DNA of 31,173 nt from Acetofilamentum sp. GTDB taxonomy: Bacteria; Bacteroidota; Bacteroidia; Bacteroidales; JAFGUD01. The stretch covers positions 1 to 31,173 of the forward strand of contig DYKL01000008.1 of the NCBI GenBank assembly GCA_020722645.1, in the 5' to 3' direction. Positions 15,785-24,017 of this stretch are shown here, in pieces (position 1 is the stretch's first letter; every line of letters starts with the position of its first letter). A program made the position numbers and the translations under genes. The notes under the pieces are model-generated. The model made no database searches. It was not told the origin of the DNA and saw only the letters and a program-made list of their open reading frames with translations.

Positions 15785-17206
15785 TTATAAAGTAAATTTA
15801 TTTCTGAAAATATTTTTTTGTGATTTTATTTCAACAATGTAAACGCCACTATTACCAAATGGTATTATTACTTCGTCAGAATATGTGAATGTTTTATAAT
15901 AAACTTTTCCGAATACATCATATACAATTATTTCTGAATTTTCGTCTAAGTTGTATAAATATAACTGATTATTTCTGATAAAATAACTGCTGAATTTTTC
16001 AATTTTGTCTATATTATTAGGCAAGGTTGATACTACAATTGTATTTGAATTAGGACTTGTACCCTGTTGATAAATGGTTCTGACTCTGTAAAAATATTTT
16101 GTCGTTTCGTTAAGTCCGGTTACTAAATAAAAAGTATCTGAAACTGCCAAATTTTCATAACCTGTAACAAAACTTGTAAAATTTGTATCAGTTGCAACAT
16201 CTAAACTATATGAACTTGCTCCGGGCATAGACAACCAATGAGCTTTGAAACTGTTTTGAGTAACTTCGGTTGCAGGTAAACTAACTGTGGGATATGTAGG
16301 TAATACTTTGATAACATTAGAATAAATGCTTGTGGCAGTGTCTCCGTATTTTACCTGAACCCTATAGTAATAGTTCAAATAATTCTGAAATTCTTCGGGG
16401 ATTAAGATATCATAATTGAATGTATCTACAATAATGTTGTAAAAACCTGTTACTGTATTAACAAAATTTGAATCGGTTGCTAATTGTAAAATATATTCGT
16501 TTGAATACGGAGAAGGTATCCAATTAGCTGTAAAACTTGTATCAGAAACATTTGTGGCAGGTAAAGCCAATGTTGGGAAAGCCGAAATTTCATATAAAAG
16601 CTGAAGACTATCTGCATATAAAGTACTGCCTACTTTCGGGTTGAAAGGATTTGATGATAAAAACATGATGTTTAAAGTATCCGGAGTTTCTTCCGATTCA
16701 TAAATAAAGGGCATCAATAGTTCTGTATAGTCTATTATTGTGTCCATAATAGGATAAAAAGTAGCAGCAATTGTATCTGTCGTAGATGTTTGTGAATTGA
16801 ACTTAGTCATATATGCTATAACCATCGCCGTGTCGTTATCAACAGGGATATACTTTGTAAAAACTGAAATTCCCATTGGTCTGTCTGTAAAAGGATAACC
16901 TCCTACTATAGATATATTCTGTCCGTCATAAATAATTTCACCCAATTGAAATAGACCGGGAATAACATAATCCAGCAATTCCTGAGTTTCCATTTCTACT
17001 GCATAGCTTCCTTGAAAAGAATTTGCAGTTCTTTGTGCTGTATAAATTGTTGTAGAAAAAGGAGGCGTTCCGACAACAATTGAATTATTCCAACCATCAC
17101 AAGTATATTGGTCAGTCCATAATTCAAAATTACTATTTGGGGCTTGCTCCTGGGCAAAAAGGATTGATGTAAACATCAAAAATAAGATTGTAAATAAATT
17201 TTTCAT
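15785..17206 (-). CDS. Secreted PCMD/fibronectin-III-like protein with T9SS C-terminal sorting domain (paralogue)
   Basis: The protein has 473 residues and the same architecture as its neighbour. A signal peptide (KNLFTILFLMFTSILFAQ) precedes a PCMD-like domain (PNSNFELWTDQY, AVEMETQELLDYVIPGLFQLG, VGGYPFTDRPMGISVFTKY, STLYADSLQLLY). Two fibronectin-III-like repeats follow (SFTANWIPSPYSNEYILQLA; SFKAHWLSMPGASSYSLDVA), then a C-terminal sorting domain (IIVYDVFGKVYYKTF, then SGVYIVEIKSQKNIFRNKF). The two proteins can be aligned end to end, so they arose by tandem duplication, but they have diverged widely. It is first in a two-gene unit with a good promoter upstream. Position beside gldKLMN is consistent with being T9SS cargo; the target is not readable. 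Confidence 0.78.
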   Translation of the reverse strand: MKNLFTILFLMFTSILFAQEQAPNSNFELWTDQYTCDGWNNSIVVGTPPFSTTIYTAQRTANSFQGSYAVEMETQELLDYVIPGLFQLGEIIYDGQNISIVGGYPFTDRPMGISVFTKYIPVDNDTAMVIAYMTKFNSQTSTTDTIAATFYPIMDTIIDYTELLMPFIYESEETPDTLNIMFLSSNPFNPKVGSTLYADSLQLLYEISAFPTLALPATNVSDTSFTANWIPSPYSNEYILQLATDSNFVNTVTGFYNIIVDTFNYDILIPEEFQNYLNYYYRVQVKYGDTATSIYSNVIKVLPTYPTVSLPATEVTQNSFKAHWLSMPGASSYSLDVATDTNFTSFVTGYENLAVSDTFYLVTGLNETTKYFYRVRTIYQQGTSPNSNTIVVSTLPNNIDKIEKFSSYFIRNNQLYLYNLDENSEIIVYDVFGKVYYKTFTYSDEVIIPFGNSGVYIVEIKSQKNIFRNKFTL

Positions 17207-17232
17207 AAAATTATTTTTAGTTAATTAAAGTA

Positions 17233-17263
17233 CAAATTTAAAATTATTTTTTTACAAAATCAA
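17233..17263 (-). promoter_or_regulatory. Promoter of the paired T9SS cargo genes
   Basis: On the minus strand, TTG (complement of 17261-17263) is followed after 20 bases by TAAATTTG (complement of 17233-17240), an exact TAnnTTTG match. It lies 27 bases upstream of the ATG at 17206, in the 175-base divergent interval shared with the glycosyltransferase gene. Confidence 0.5.
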
Positions 17264-17381
17264 TAGTTATTTGTACTTTTAAATGCTTTAATAACCAGTC
17301 ATTAAACCCTGAAAACATATTTTTATAAAATATTATATTATTTATTTACAACGACTTAATTAACTTTTATTAAAGTTTAAT

Positions 17382-20054
17382 ATGAACAAAAATTCAAATC
17401 TCAATAAATATAAAAAGAAAAAGCCGATAGCTTCTAATTCAGCTAATAATGAAACTGTTAACATAGAATCTAAAGAAAAAAATTCAGGTATTAAAAAAAG
17501 CAATTTTAAAACATTATCAATTGATGATTCCGGTTTTACTTTTTGGACTAAATACGCCAAGTTTTTGCCTTGGATTGTAATTATTGTAACATTTTTACTT
17601 TTTATAAATTCGATAAATAATGATTTTGTAAATTGGGACGATGACAGATATGTTACAAAAAATCCTTTTTTAGACTTTAATTTTGAAAACATTAAATATT
17701 TCTTTTCAAATTTTTATTTTGTTATGTATATTCCGCTTAGTATGATTTCATATATGATTGATTATACTATTGCCGGAGTTGAAAAAGCTTGGGTTTATCA
17801 TCTTCATAATTTGATAATTCATTTGATTACAACGATTTTGGTGTTTTATTTCAGTCTAAAACTTTTCCAATACAAAAAAAATCAGAAATATATATATGCT
17901 TATGTAATTGCTTTGTTGTTTGGCATTCACCCTATTCATGTGGAATCAGTAAGTTGGATTGCCGAAAGAAAAGATGTACTTTTTTCAATGTTTTTTGTTG
18001 CCTCTTTGTTGGTTTATATTTTTTATGTAGAAAAGAAAAAGTATAAGTACCTGATTTTATCTTTTGTTTTTTACACTTTATCGCTTTTTTCAAAAACTCA
18101 GGCAGTTGTTTTACCTTTGGTTCTTCTATCTGTTGATTACTATTTAAGAGAATTTTTGACAGATAAAGAGAAATTATCGTCATTTATTAAGTTCAAAGAT
18201 AAAATGCAATGGAGAATGATTGCTGAAAAAATCCCTTTTTTTGTACTTTCTCTTATTTTCGGTATTATAGCTATAAAGGCTTCCGGCACAAACGAACCGC
18301 TCGCCGAATCTTTTGACACAAATACAAAAATTGCAGTAGATACTGGATATTCTTTACTCGAAAAAGGAATCTTGATGTCTTATTCATTGTTTTTATATGT
18401 TATTAAAATTATTTTTCCGTTCAAACAATCAGCAATTCACCCTTACCCTTTTGATGCCGGTTCAATCCCTCGTCTTTATTTTATTTATCCAGCGTTTTCT
18501 CTTTTATTTTTTTCTGCCATTATTTGGTCTTGGATTAAACAAAAAAAGGAAATTTTATTCGGCTTGCTCTTTTTTATTATAAACCTTATTCTTGTTTTGC
18601 ACATAAAAAATTTTATAATATCAGAACATTATGCCTACATACCGGCAATCGGAATAAGCATTATTTTAGTTTATTTTGTAATCGCTTTATTCAAGAAAAA
18701 CAATAAATTAAAACCTATTATTTTAACTATTACTTTAATATATATCTGTCTATTTTCATACAAAACTTTCGACCAAAATCAAGTGTTCAAAAACAGTTAT
18801 ACTTTTTGGAATGACGTTACTTCAAAATATCCGCAAGTAATTGTGGCATATTACAACAGAGGAAATTATTTGCAAGAACTTGGAGATAATAACCTTTCAA
18901 CAGACCTCGAAAAAGCCAATAACTTTTATAACGAAGCAATAGTTGACTATACAAAAACCATTGAGCTTCAAAAAACAAACATCGGTGCTTTCTCAAACAG
19001 AGGTATAACTTATGCAAAAATCGGTAAATATGATGATGCAATTAAAGACTTTAATGAAGTCGTGAAGTTAGATTCGACTTATGGAAATGTTTATTCCAAT
19101 CGCGGAAATGCTTATGGACTTCTTGGAAAGTGGGATAAAGCAATAGCTGATTATAATAAAGCCGTTTCATTAAATCCTGATTTTGCCGATGCTATTTACA
19201 ATCGTGGAATTGCATATACTAACATTAACAAGAATACCGAAGCAATCAAAGATTTTAATAAGGTACTGAAACTGCAACCGAATAAAACTGAAATTTATTA
19301 TTACCGTGGGATAAGTTATTTTTATTCTGGTAATATTGATAGTGCAATTAGTGATTTTAATACTTACCTTAAAATCGACCCGTCTAAGTACATTTTAATA
19401 TATTACCGTGCATTGTCTTATGAAATGAAAGGTGAAAATAATTTAGCAAAAGCTGATTTTGATATTTTGAAAAATAAATACCCTCAAATCATCACTGATA
19501 TAATCCGTACCGCTGAAAGCGTTGAAACTCAAGCTGATTATAGCGGTAATATCCAAGTTTACAGACAAGCGTTGGATTTATTTATGAATATTTTGAAAAT
19601 CAATCCACAACATTCAGTTGCTCATTCCAGAATTGGTGTGATTTTCGGTAAAATGGGAGATTTAACAAAAGCATTTGAATACCTTAACAAAGCGGTTGAA
19701 TTAGACAATAATAATTATCAGGCTTATGCTGACAGGGGATATGCATATTCACTTACCGGTAATACCGAAAAATCTATTAAAGATTATGAAAAAGCATTAG
19801 AAATTAACCCTAATGATTTCAATACTTTATATAATATGGCTTATGCTTATGAATTACAAAAAAATTATATTAAATCACTTGAATTATTAAATAAAGCTAT
19901 TGATTTGAACAATAACAACAGTCTGTTTTATTTTAAAAGAGGGCAAATACATTTTACTTTAAACCAAAAACAAGAGGCTTGCAATGACTGGAAAAAGTCA
20001 GCGGAACTTCAAAACAAACAAGCTGCGGATTTGTTGTCAAGATATTGCAATTAG
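17382..20054 (+). CDS. TMTC/PMT-like membrane glycosyltransferase with C-terminal TPR repeats
   Basis: The protein has 890 residues. After a Lys-rich cytoplasmic N-terminus come about ten membrane segments (roughly 60-470). The first luminal loop carries NWDDDRYVTKNP (acidic triplet at 86-88), the position of the catalytic acid in GT-C enzymes of the PMT/TMTC type. LFGIHPIHVESVSWIAERKD, SKTQAVVLPLVLLSVDYY and EHYAYIPAIGI are further family blocks. From about 490 to the end run roughly nine TPR units (for example YSNRGNAYGLLGKWDKAIAD). TMTC proteins transfer mannose from lipid-linked mannose to Ser/Thr outside the membrane; a role in protein O-glycosylation of exported proteins is likely by family but the sugar and targets are inferred. 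It is transcribed divergently from T9SS cargo genes and its stop is two bases from the convergent thiS stop. Confidence 0.75.
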   Translation: MNKNSNLNKYKKKKPIASNSANNETVNIESKEKNSGIKKSNFKTLSIDDSGFTFWTKYAKFLPWIVIIVTFLLFINSINNDFVNWDDDRYVTKNPFLDFNFENIKYFFSNFYFVMYIPLSMISYMIDYTIAGVEKAWVYHLHNLIIHLITTILVFYFSLKLFQYKKNQKYIYAYVIALLFGIHPIHVESVSWIAERKDVLFSMFFVASLLVYIFYVEKKKYKYLILSFVFYTLSLFSKTQAVVLPLVLLSVDYYLREFLTDKEKLSSFIKFKDKMQWRMIAEKIPFFVLSLIFGIIAIKASGTNEPLAESFDTNTKIAVDTGYSLLEKGILMSYSLFLYVIKIIFPFKQSAIHPYPFDAGSIPRLYFIYPAFSLLFFSAIIWSWIKQKKEILFGLLFFIINLILVLHIKNFIISEHYAYIPAIGISIILVYFVIALFKKNNKLKPIILTITLIYICLFSYKTFDQNQVFKNSYTFWNDVTSKYPQVIVAYYNRGNYLQELGDNNLSTDLEKANNFYNEAIVDYTKTIELQKTNIGAFSNRGITYAKIGKYDDAIKDFNEVVKLDSTYGNVYSNRGNAYGLLGKWDKAIADYNKAVSLNPDFADAIYNRGIAYTNINKNTEAIKDFNKVLKLQPNKTEIYYYRGISYFYSGNIDSAISDFNTYLKIDPSKYILIYYRALSYEMKGENNLAKADFDILKNKYPQIITDIIRTAESVETQADYSGNIQVYRQALDLFMNILKINPQHSVAHSRIGVIFGKMGDLTKAFEYLNKAVELDNNNYQAYADRGYAYSLTGNTEKSIKDYEKALEINPNDFNTLYNMAYAYELQKNYIKSLELLNKAIDLNNNNSLFYFKRGQIHFTLNQKQEACNDWKKSAELQNKQAADLLSRYCN

Positions 20055-20056
20055 TT

Positions 20057-20263
20057 TTAACCGCCGCTAATAAGATGTAAAACCATAACATTGTCACCTT
20101 CGTAAATAACACTTTCATCAAACTCTTCTTTTTTGATTATTCTGTTGTTTATTCTTACAACTAACATTTTGAAAGTGAAGTTTTTAAATTTTAATAATTC
20201 AGTAACTGTTATTTTTTCAAAACCGGTTATCTCTTCTGTTTTATTATTAAGTATTATTTTCAT
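20057..20263 (-). CDS. thiS: Sulfur carrier protein ThiS
   Basis: The protein has 68 residues with a ubiquitin-like pattern: short strands at the start (KIILNNKTEEI), TVTELLKF, LVVRINNRIIKKEEF, and the obligatory C-terminal Gly-Gly (LHLISGG) that is adenylated and thiocarboxylated for thiazole synthesis. It overlaps the end of thiF by 17 bases, so the pair is coupled. No other thiamin gene (thiG, thiH, thiE, thiC) is in the window and no TPP riboswitch is seen upstream of the pair. Confidence 0.88.
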   Translation of the reverse strand: MKIILNNKTEEITGFEKITVTELLKFKNFTFKMLVVRINNRIIKKEEFDESVIYEGDNVMVLHLISGG

Positions 20264-20846
20264 TTTTTTTATTTAATAAAATTGACAAAACAACATCAGC
20301 CTGCATATTTGCGACAATATTAACTTTTGGTGCTAACGGAGGATTTTCTTCCGATACATCATTAGTTCCGTCTCCGTAAATGTACAAATTTTCATATTTT
20401 TGAAGCTTAATTTCAGATGTATTTCCGTAACCTGCTAATCCTGAACCGACAATTAATGGTTTATCCGACATTTTATTCAATACTGTTTCAATAATCATTT
20501 TTTTCATTTCCGCATTATCAAAAGCTTCTACAATAACATCACACTTTGAAAATACTTCTGTAATATCGTCAGCTTCAAGTTTTTTATCAATTGTAATTAC
20601 ATTTACATAAGGATTTATTTTCAGCAAATTGACTTTAATTGCTTCTACTTTTTTTTCACCTATCTGTTCGAAAAAAAAATATTGACGATTGAGGTTTGTT
20701 TCGTTAATTGTGTCAAAATCTGCGATTATTATTGTCCCAACTCCGCATCTGACCAACGAAGCTGCACAATTAGACCCTAAACCGCCTGCTCCGGCTATCC
20801 CGACAATTTTATCTTTTAATTTTTCTTTTATTTCTTCAAATTTCAT
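20247..20846 (-). CDS. thiF: ThiF-like sulfur carrier adenylyltransferase
   Basis: The protein has 199 residues from the ATG at 20846. An ATP-binding glycine loop GIAGAGGLGSNCA is followed by IADFDTINETNLNRQYFF (conserved Arg/Asn of the E1 adenylation site), KVEAIKVNLLKINPYVNV, and CDVIVEAFDNAEMKK. It is the short form of ThiF, without the CxxC zinc pairs of longer MoeB/ThiF proteins, as in many anaerobes. The frame is open upstream to 21005, but the extra 53 residues lack any match and run across the end of the permease gene, so I reject that start. It sits 17 bases after the permease gene at the tail of the efflux operon and overlaps thiS. Confidence 0.85.
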   Translation of the reverse strand: MKFEEIKEKLKDKIVGIAGAGGLGSNCAASLVRCGVGTIIIADFDTINETNLNRQYFFFEQIGEKKVEAIKVNLLKINPYVNVITIDKKLEADDITEVFSKCDVIVEAFDNAEMKKMIIETVLNKMSDKPLIVGSGLAGYGNTSEIKLQKYENLYIYGDGTNDVSEENPPLAPKVNIVANMQADVVLSILLNKKNENNT

Positions 20847-20863
20847 TATCAATAATTTTACGA

Positions 20864-21958
20864 TTATTCCAAACGTATTTTGAATTTTTTTACACTCAAC
20901 AAAATAAAAAACGCCGTAAAAATAAACAAAATTAAAGTTTCTTTCCAAATATAAAGCAAACCGGTTCCTTTTAGCATAATGTTTCTGATTATGATTATAA
21001 ACCATTTAGGCGGCATAACCTGACAAATTACTTGAAGCCAAACAGGCATATTTTCAATCGGAAAAACAAAGCCTGACAGCAACATTGTTGGTAACATTAA
21101 AGCAAACATAGACAGCATCATTGCAAACTGCTGAGTTTTTGCAACTGTCGATATAAAAATACCTAAGGATAATGCAAGCAGAATAAACAGCATAGTTTCT
21201 GCCATTAACAAAATCAGGCTGCCTGTTACCGGAACATCAAAAACAAAATATCCGACGGCAAGAATTGAAACAGCATTTATAAGCGACAGAATAAAATACG
21301 GTGTTACTTTTCCTAATATAATCTGAACGGGTTTAAGCGGTGAAACAAGTAAAACTTCCATTGTTCCCAGTTCTTTTTCTCTTGCAATCGAAATCGAAGT
21401 CATCATTGCTGAAATTAGCATCAGAATAATAGCCATAATACCCGGAACAAACATAAAACTGCTTTTTAGCTCTTCGTTGTAAAGCATTCTTTCATCAATT
21501 TTAATTTCAAAAGGCATTTTAATAGTTTTATTTTGCTCATTTACATAATTCTGAATTATTGACGATGTATAAAAAACAATAATATTCGCAGTATTTGCGT
21601 CAGTTGCATCTGCAATTAACTGAACATTTGCCGAATTGAAATTTTCTAGATTTTTATCAAAATTAATTTCAAAAATTACAACTTCTTTAACATTTCCTTG
21701 TTTAAACGCTTCTTCTATTTCATCAAAAGAATTTAGATTTTTGATAATTTTAAAATAACCTGATGCTGTTAATTTTTCAGTAATTTTGATTGTTGCTTGG
21801 TCTTTTGACAAATCCAGAATGGCTATTCCGGCATTTTTAACTTCGGTACTGATAACATATCCGAACAATAAAATCTGCACTATCGGGATACCGAACATAA
21901 TTATTAAAGTTCTCGTATCTCGTAAAATATGTCGAAATTCTTTTTGTATAAAATTCAT
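20864..21958 (-). CDS. ABC-2 type permease (YbhR/YbhS-like), distal copy
   Basis: The protein has 364 residues. The N-terminal EFRHILRDTRTLIIMFGIPIVQILLFGYV contains the first membrane segment. A periplasmic loop of about 140 residues follows, then five membrane segments beginning near FVPGIMAIILMLISAMMTSI. The hallmark IAREKELGTMEVLLVSPLKP comes before the second half, and FVFPIENMPVWLQVICQVMPPKWFI is also typical. It pairs with the second permease to form the membrane path of a YbhFSR-type exporter. In this operon it follows ATPase 22050-22775. Substrates of the family include drugs and cations and cannot be predicted here. Confidence 0.88.
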   Translation of the reverse strand: MNFIQKEFRHILRDTRTLIIMFGIPIVQILLFGYVISTEVKNAGIAILDLSKDQATIKITEKLTASGYFKIIKNLNSFDEIEEAFKQGNVKEVVIFEINFDKNLENFNSANVQLIADATDANTANIIVFYTSSIIQNYVNEQNKTIKMPFEIKIDERMLYNEELKSSFMFVPGIMAIILMLISAMMTSISIAREKELGTMEVLLVSPLKPVQIILGKVTPYFILSLINAVSILAVGYFVFDVPVTGSLILLMAETMLFILLALSLGIFISTVAKTQQFAMMLSMFALMLPTMLLSGFVFPIENMPVWLQVICQVMPPKWFIIIIRNIMLKGTGLLYIWKETLILFIFTAFFILLSVKKFKIRLE

Positions 21959-22019
21959 TTTCGTAGCTTTTTTAAGTTTAACTAACCTATATTCGTTGTT
22001 TTATCTGTCATTCAGCTAA

Positions 22020-22037
22020 TTCGGTTTGAAATCCGAA
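22020..22037. repeat. Degenerate copy of the CGGATT palindrome
   Basis: TTCGGTTT-GA-AATCCGAA, preceded by AGCTAA, resembles the palindrome hearts of the MITE-like repeat at 14072-14321 (AGCT..TTCGGATT..AATCCGAA). It lies in the 91-base gap between the permease and ATPase genes. A third CGGATT half-site at 22046-22051 overlaps the ATPase stop codon. Confidence 0.4.
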
Positions 22038-22049
22038 AACAAAAGCGGA

Positions 22050-22775
22050 TTATCTGGCAATTTTGACAAATACTTCGTCAATATTTGCCGCATTATATTG
22101 TTCTTTCAGAATTTGTGGTTTGTCAAGAGCGACTATTTTACCTTTGTCCATAATTGATATTCTGTCGCAATATTCAGCTTCATCCATATAATGCGTTGTT
22201 ACAAAAACTGTTATTCCTGAATTTGAAGCATCGTATATAAGTTCCCAAAACATTCTCCTTGTTACAGGATCAACTCCTCCGGTTGGTTCGTCCAAAAATA
22301 CAATCTTCGGATTATGGAATATGGCTATTGAAAAAGCTAATTTTTGTTTCCAACCAAGCGGCAATGATCTAATTAAGCTGTTTTTATGATTTCTGATGTC
22401 TAATTTATCAAGCAAACTCTCTGTTTTATCAATTATTTCCTGTTTTTTCATTCCGTAAATGCCAGCATAAAATCTTATGTTTTCAAAAACTGTCAAATCA
22501 TCGTAAAGCGAAAATTTTTGACTCATATAACCAATGTTACGTTTAATTTTTTCAGTTTCTTTGTAAATATCATAACCTGCGACTGATATTTCACCGGAAG
22601 TAGGCTTTGAAAGACCGGTCAGGATTTTAATTGCTGTTGTTTTTCCGGCTCCATTTGCTCCCAGAAATCCGAAAATTTCTCCGGCTTCTACTTCAAAATT
22701 CAGATTATCGTTTGCAACAAAATCCCCGAATTTTTTTACTAAATTTTTTACTTTAATTATTTTGTTTTTATTCAT
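22050..22775 (-). CDS. ABC transporter ATPase (YbhF C-terminal-half-like)
   Basis: The protein has 241 residues. Walker A is FLGANGAGKTTA (39-48), the Q-loop is YMSQKFSLYDDLTVFEN, Walker B is IVFLDEPTGGVDP, and the switch His is in VFVTTHYMDEAEYC. The ABC signature is not LSGGQ but SLPLGWKQKLAFS. This variant occurs in the second half of two-ATPase proteins such as E. coli YbhF, so I read this gene as the split-off C-terminal half. It lies between two permease genes, 110 bases from the upstream one and 91 from the downstream one. Confidence 0.88.
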   Translation of the reverse strand: MNKNKIIKVKNLVKKFGDFVANDNLNFEVEAGEIFGFLGANGAGKTTAIKILTGLSKPTSGEISVAGYDIYKETEKIKRNIGYMSQKFSLYDDLTVFENIRFYAGIYGMKKQEIIDKTESLLDKLDIRNHKNSLIRSLPLGWKQKLAFSIAIFHNPKIVFLDEPTGGVDPVTRRMFWELIYDASNSGITVFVTTHYMDEAEYCDRISIMDKGKIVALDKPQILKEQYNAANIDEVFVKIAR

Positions 22776-22885
22776 TGAATTTCAATGTTATATTTTTAAA
22801 ATGTAATTCTGTTTAGTTAGAACTGTAAATAATTGACTTCGTCTTATCTGACAAACCCTACAAACTCGATAACTTATAAAACTGT

Positions 22886-24013
22886 CTAATTTGTCTTTTT
22901 GTATCTAATAGTTGCAAAACTGAAAACAACAACTCCATATCCGAAAAGATAGAACAAATCATTTTTTATATCTTTTATTTCAGAACCTTTTAAAAGAACC
23001 ATTCTCAAAATTTTGATAAAAAAAGCTACAGGATTTATCAAATTAAGTTTTTGAGCCCAAACCGGCATACTTTCGATAGGTGTAAACAGTCCGCTCATCA
23101 TAATAAAAACAAGCATAAAAAACCACGCAACAAACATAGCCTGTTGTTGAGTGTTTGACAGAGTTGAAATAAGCAATCCGAAACCAAGAATTACGAATAA
23201 ATAGACTGTTGCTGACAAAAACACAAGCCAAAGATTGCCAATTATCGGAATATTGAACAATATTTTACCTAAAGTCAAGCCAAAAGCTAATTCAAAAAGT
23301 GCAATAATCAAAAACGGTATCATTTTACCTATAATAAACTGATGCTTTTTTATTGGCGTTACATTAATTTGTTCTATTGTTCCTATTTCTTTTTCTTTAA
23401 CTAAGTTCATCGCTGACAAAAACATACCGATAATTGTAACAAGTATTACTAAAATTCCCGGAACCATAAAAACTTTATAATTCAAATCCGGATTGTACCA
23501 AAACTGGTGTTCTATATTTATTGTTTTAATATCTTGAATTTCAAATAAAGTTTTTAAGTCTGAAAATTTTGTAATTATATTTTTATTGTAATTAAAAATG
23601 ATTTGATTGCAATACGAACTTCCAATTGAACCGGTTGTTTGGTTAATTGCATCAACCAAAATCTGAATTCCGGCTTTTTTATTTCTGATTAAATCTTTTT
23701 CAAAATTGTGCGGAATATTTAAAACAATATCTACTTGTCCTGTTTCAATCAATTTTTCTGACTGTTCAACTGAAAATGTTTTTCCCTTTACGACAAAAAA
23801 AGGAGAAGCTTCGAATTTTTGGGTTATTTCTCTTGAAACAGTTGACAAATCATTATCTACTATACATAAATCAATATTTTTGATTTCTAAAGTTGCAGCA
23901 TAAACCAAAAACAAAAGTTGGACAATAGGTACTACAAAAATTATCGGCAGCATCATTTTGTCACGAGTTATCTGAATAAATTCTTTTTGTATAATATGTA
24001 AAATTGTTCTCAT
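22886..24013 (-). CDS. ABC-2 type permease (YbhS/YbhR-like), proximal copy
   Basis: The protein has 375 residues. RTILHIIQKEFIQITRDKMMLPIIF marks the cytoplasmic start and first membrane segment. A large periplasmic domain (about 40-175) is followed by membrane segments from VFMVPGILVILVTIIGMFLS onward, with the conserved KEKEIGTIEQINVTPIKKHQ coupling region and FTPIESMPVWAQKLN. It is a diverged paralogue of the permease at 20864-21958. The start is four bases after the stop of the first ATPase gene, so the two are coupled. It probably forms a heterodimer with the other permease. Confidence 0.88.
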   Translation of the reverse strand: MRTILHIIQKEFIQITRDKMMLPIIFVVPIVQLLFLVYAATLEIKNIDLCIVDNDLSTVSREITQKFEASPFFVVKGKTFSVEQSEKLIETGQVDIVLNIPHNFEKDLIRNKKAGIQILVDAINQTTGSIGSSYCNQIIFNYNKNIITKFSDLKTLFEIQDIKTINIEHQFWYNPDLNYKVFMVPGILVILVTIIGMFLSAMNLVKEKEIGTIEQINVTPIKKHQFIIGKMIPFLIIALFELAFGLTLGKILFNIPIIGNLWLVFLSATVYLFVILGFGLLISTLSNTQQQAMFVAWFFMLVFIMMSGLFTPIESMPVWAQKLNLINPVAFFIKILRMVLLKGSEIKDIKNDLFYLFGYGVVVFSFATIRYKKTN

Positions 24014-24017
24014 TTTG

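Noticed and set aside
17932..18183. Antisense open frames within large genes (for example inside the glycosyltransferase gene)
   Set aside because: They lie opposite well-supported genes, are Lys/Phe/Leu-rich low-complexity translations of AT-rich DNA, and have no domain features.
20847..21005. N-terminal extension of ThiF by 53 residues
   Set aside because: The extension crosses the end of the permease gene, has no family match, and the ATG at 20846 gives the usual short ThiF.
20057..21005. TPP riboswitch controlling thiF-thiS
   Set aside because: No CTGAGA-type conserved core is seen upstream, and the pair follows a permease gene by 17 bases.
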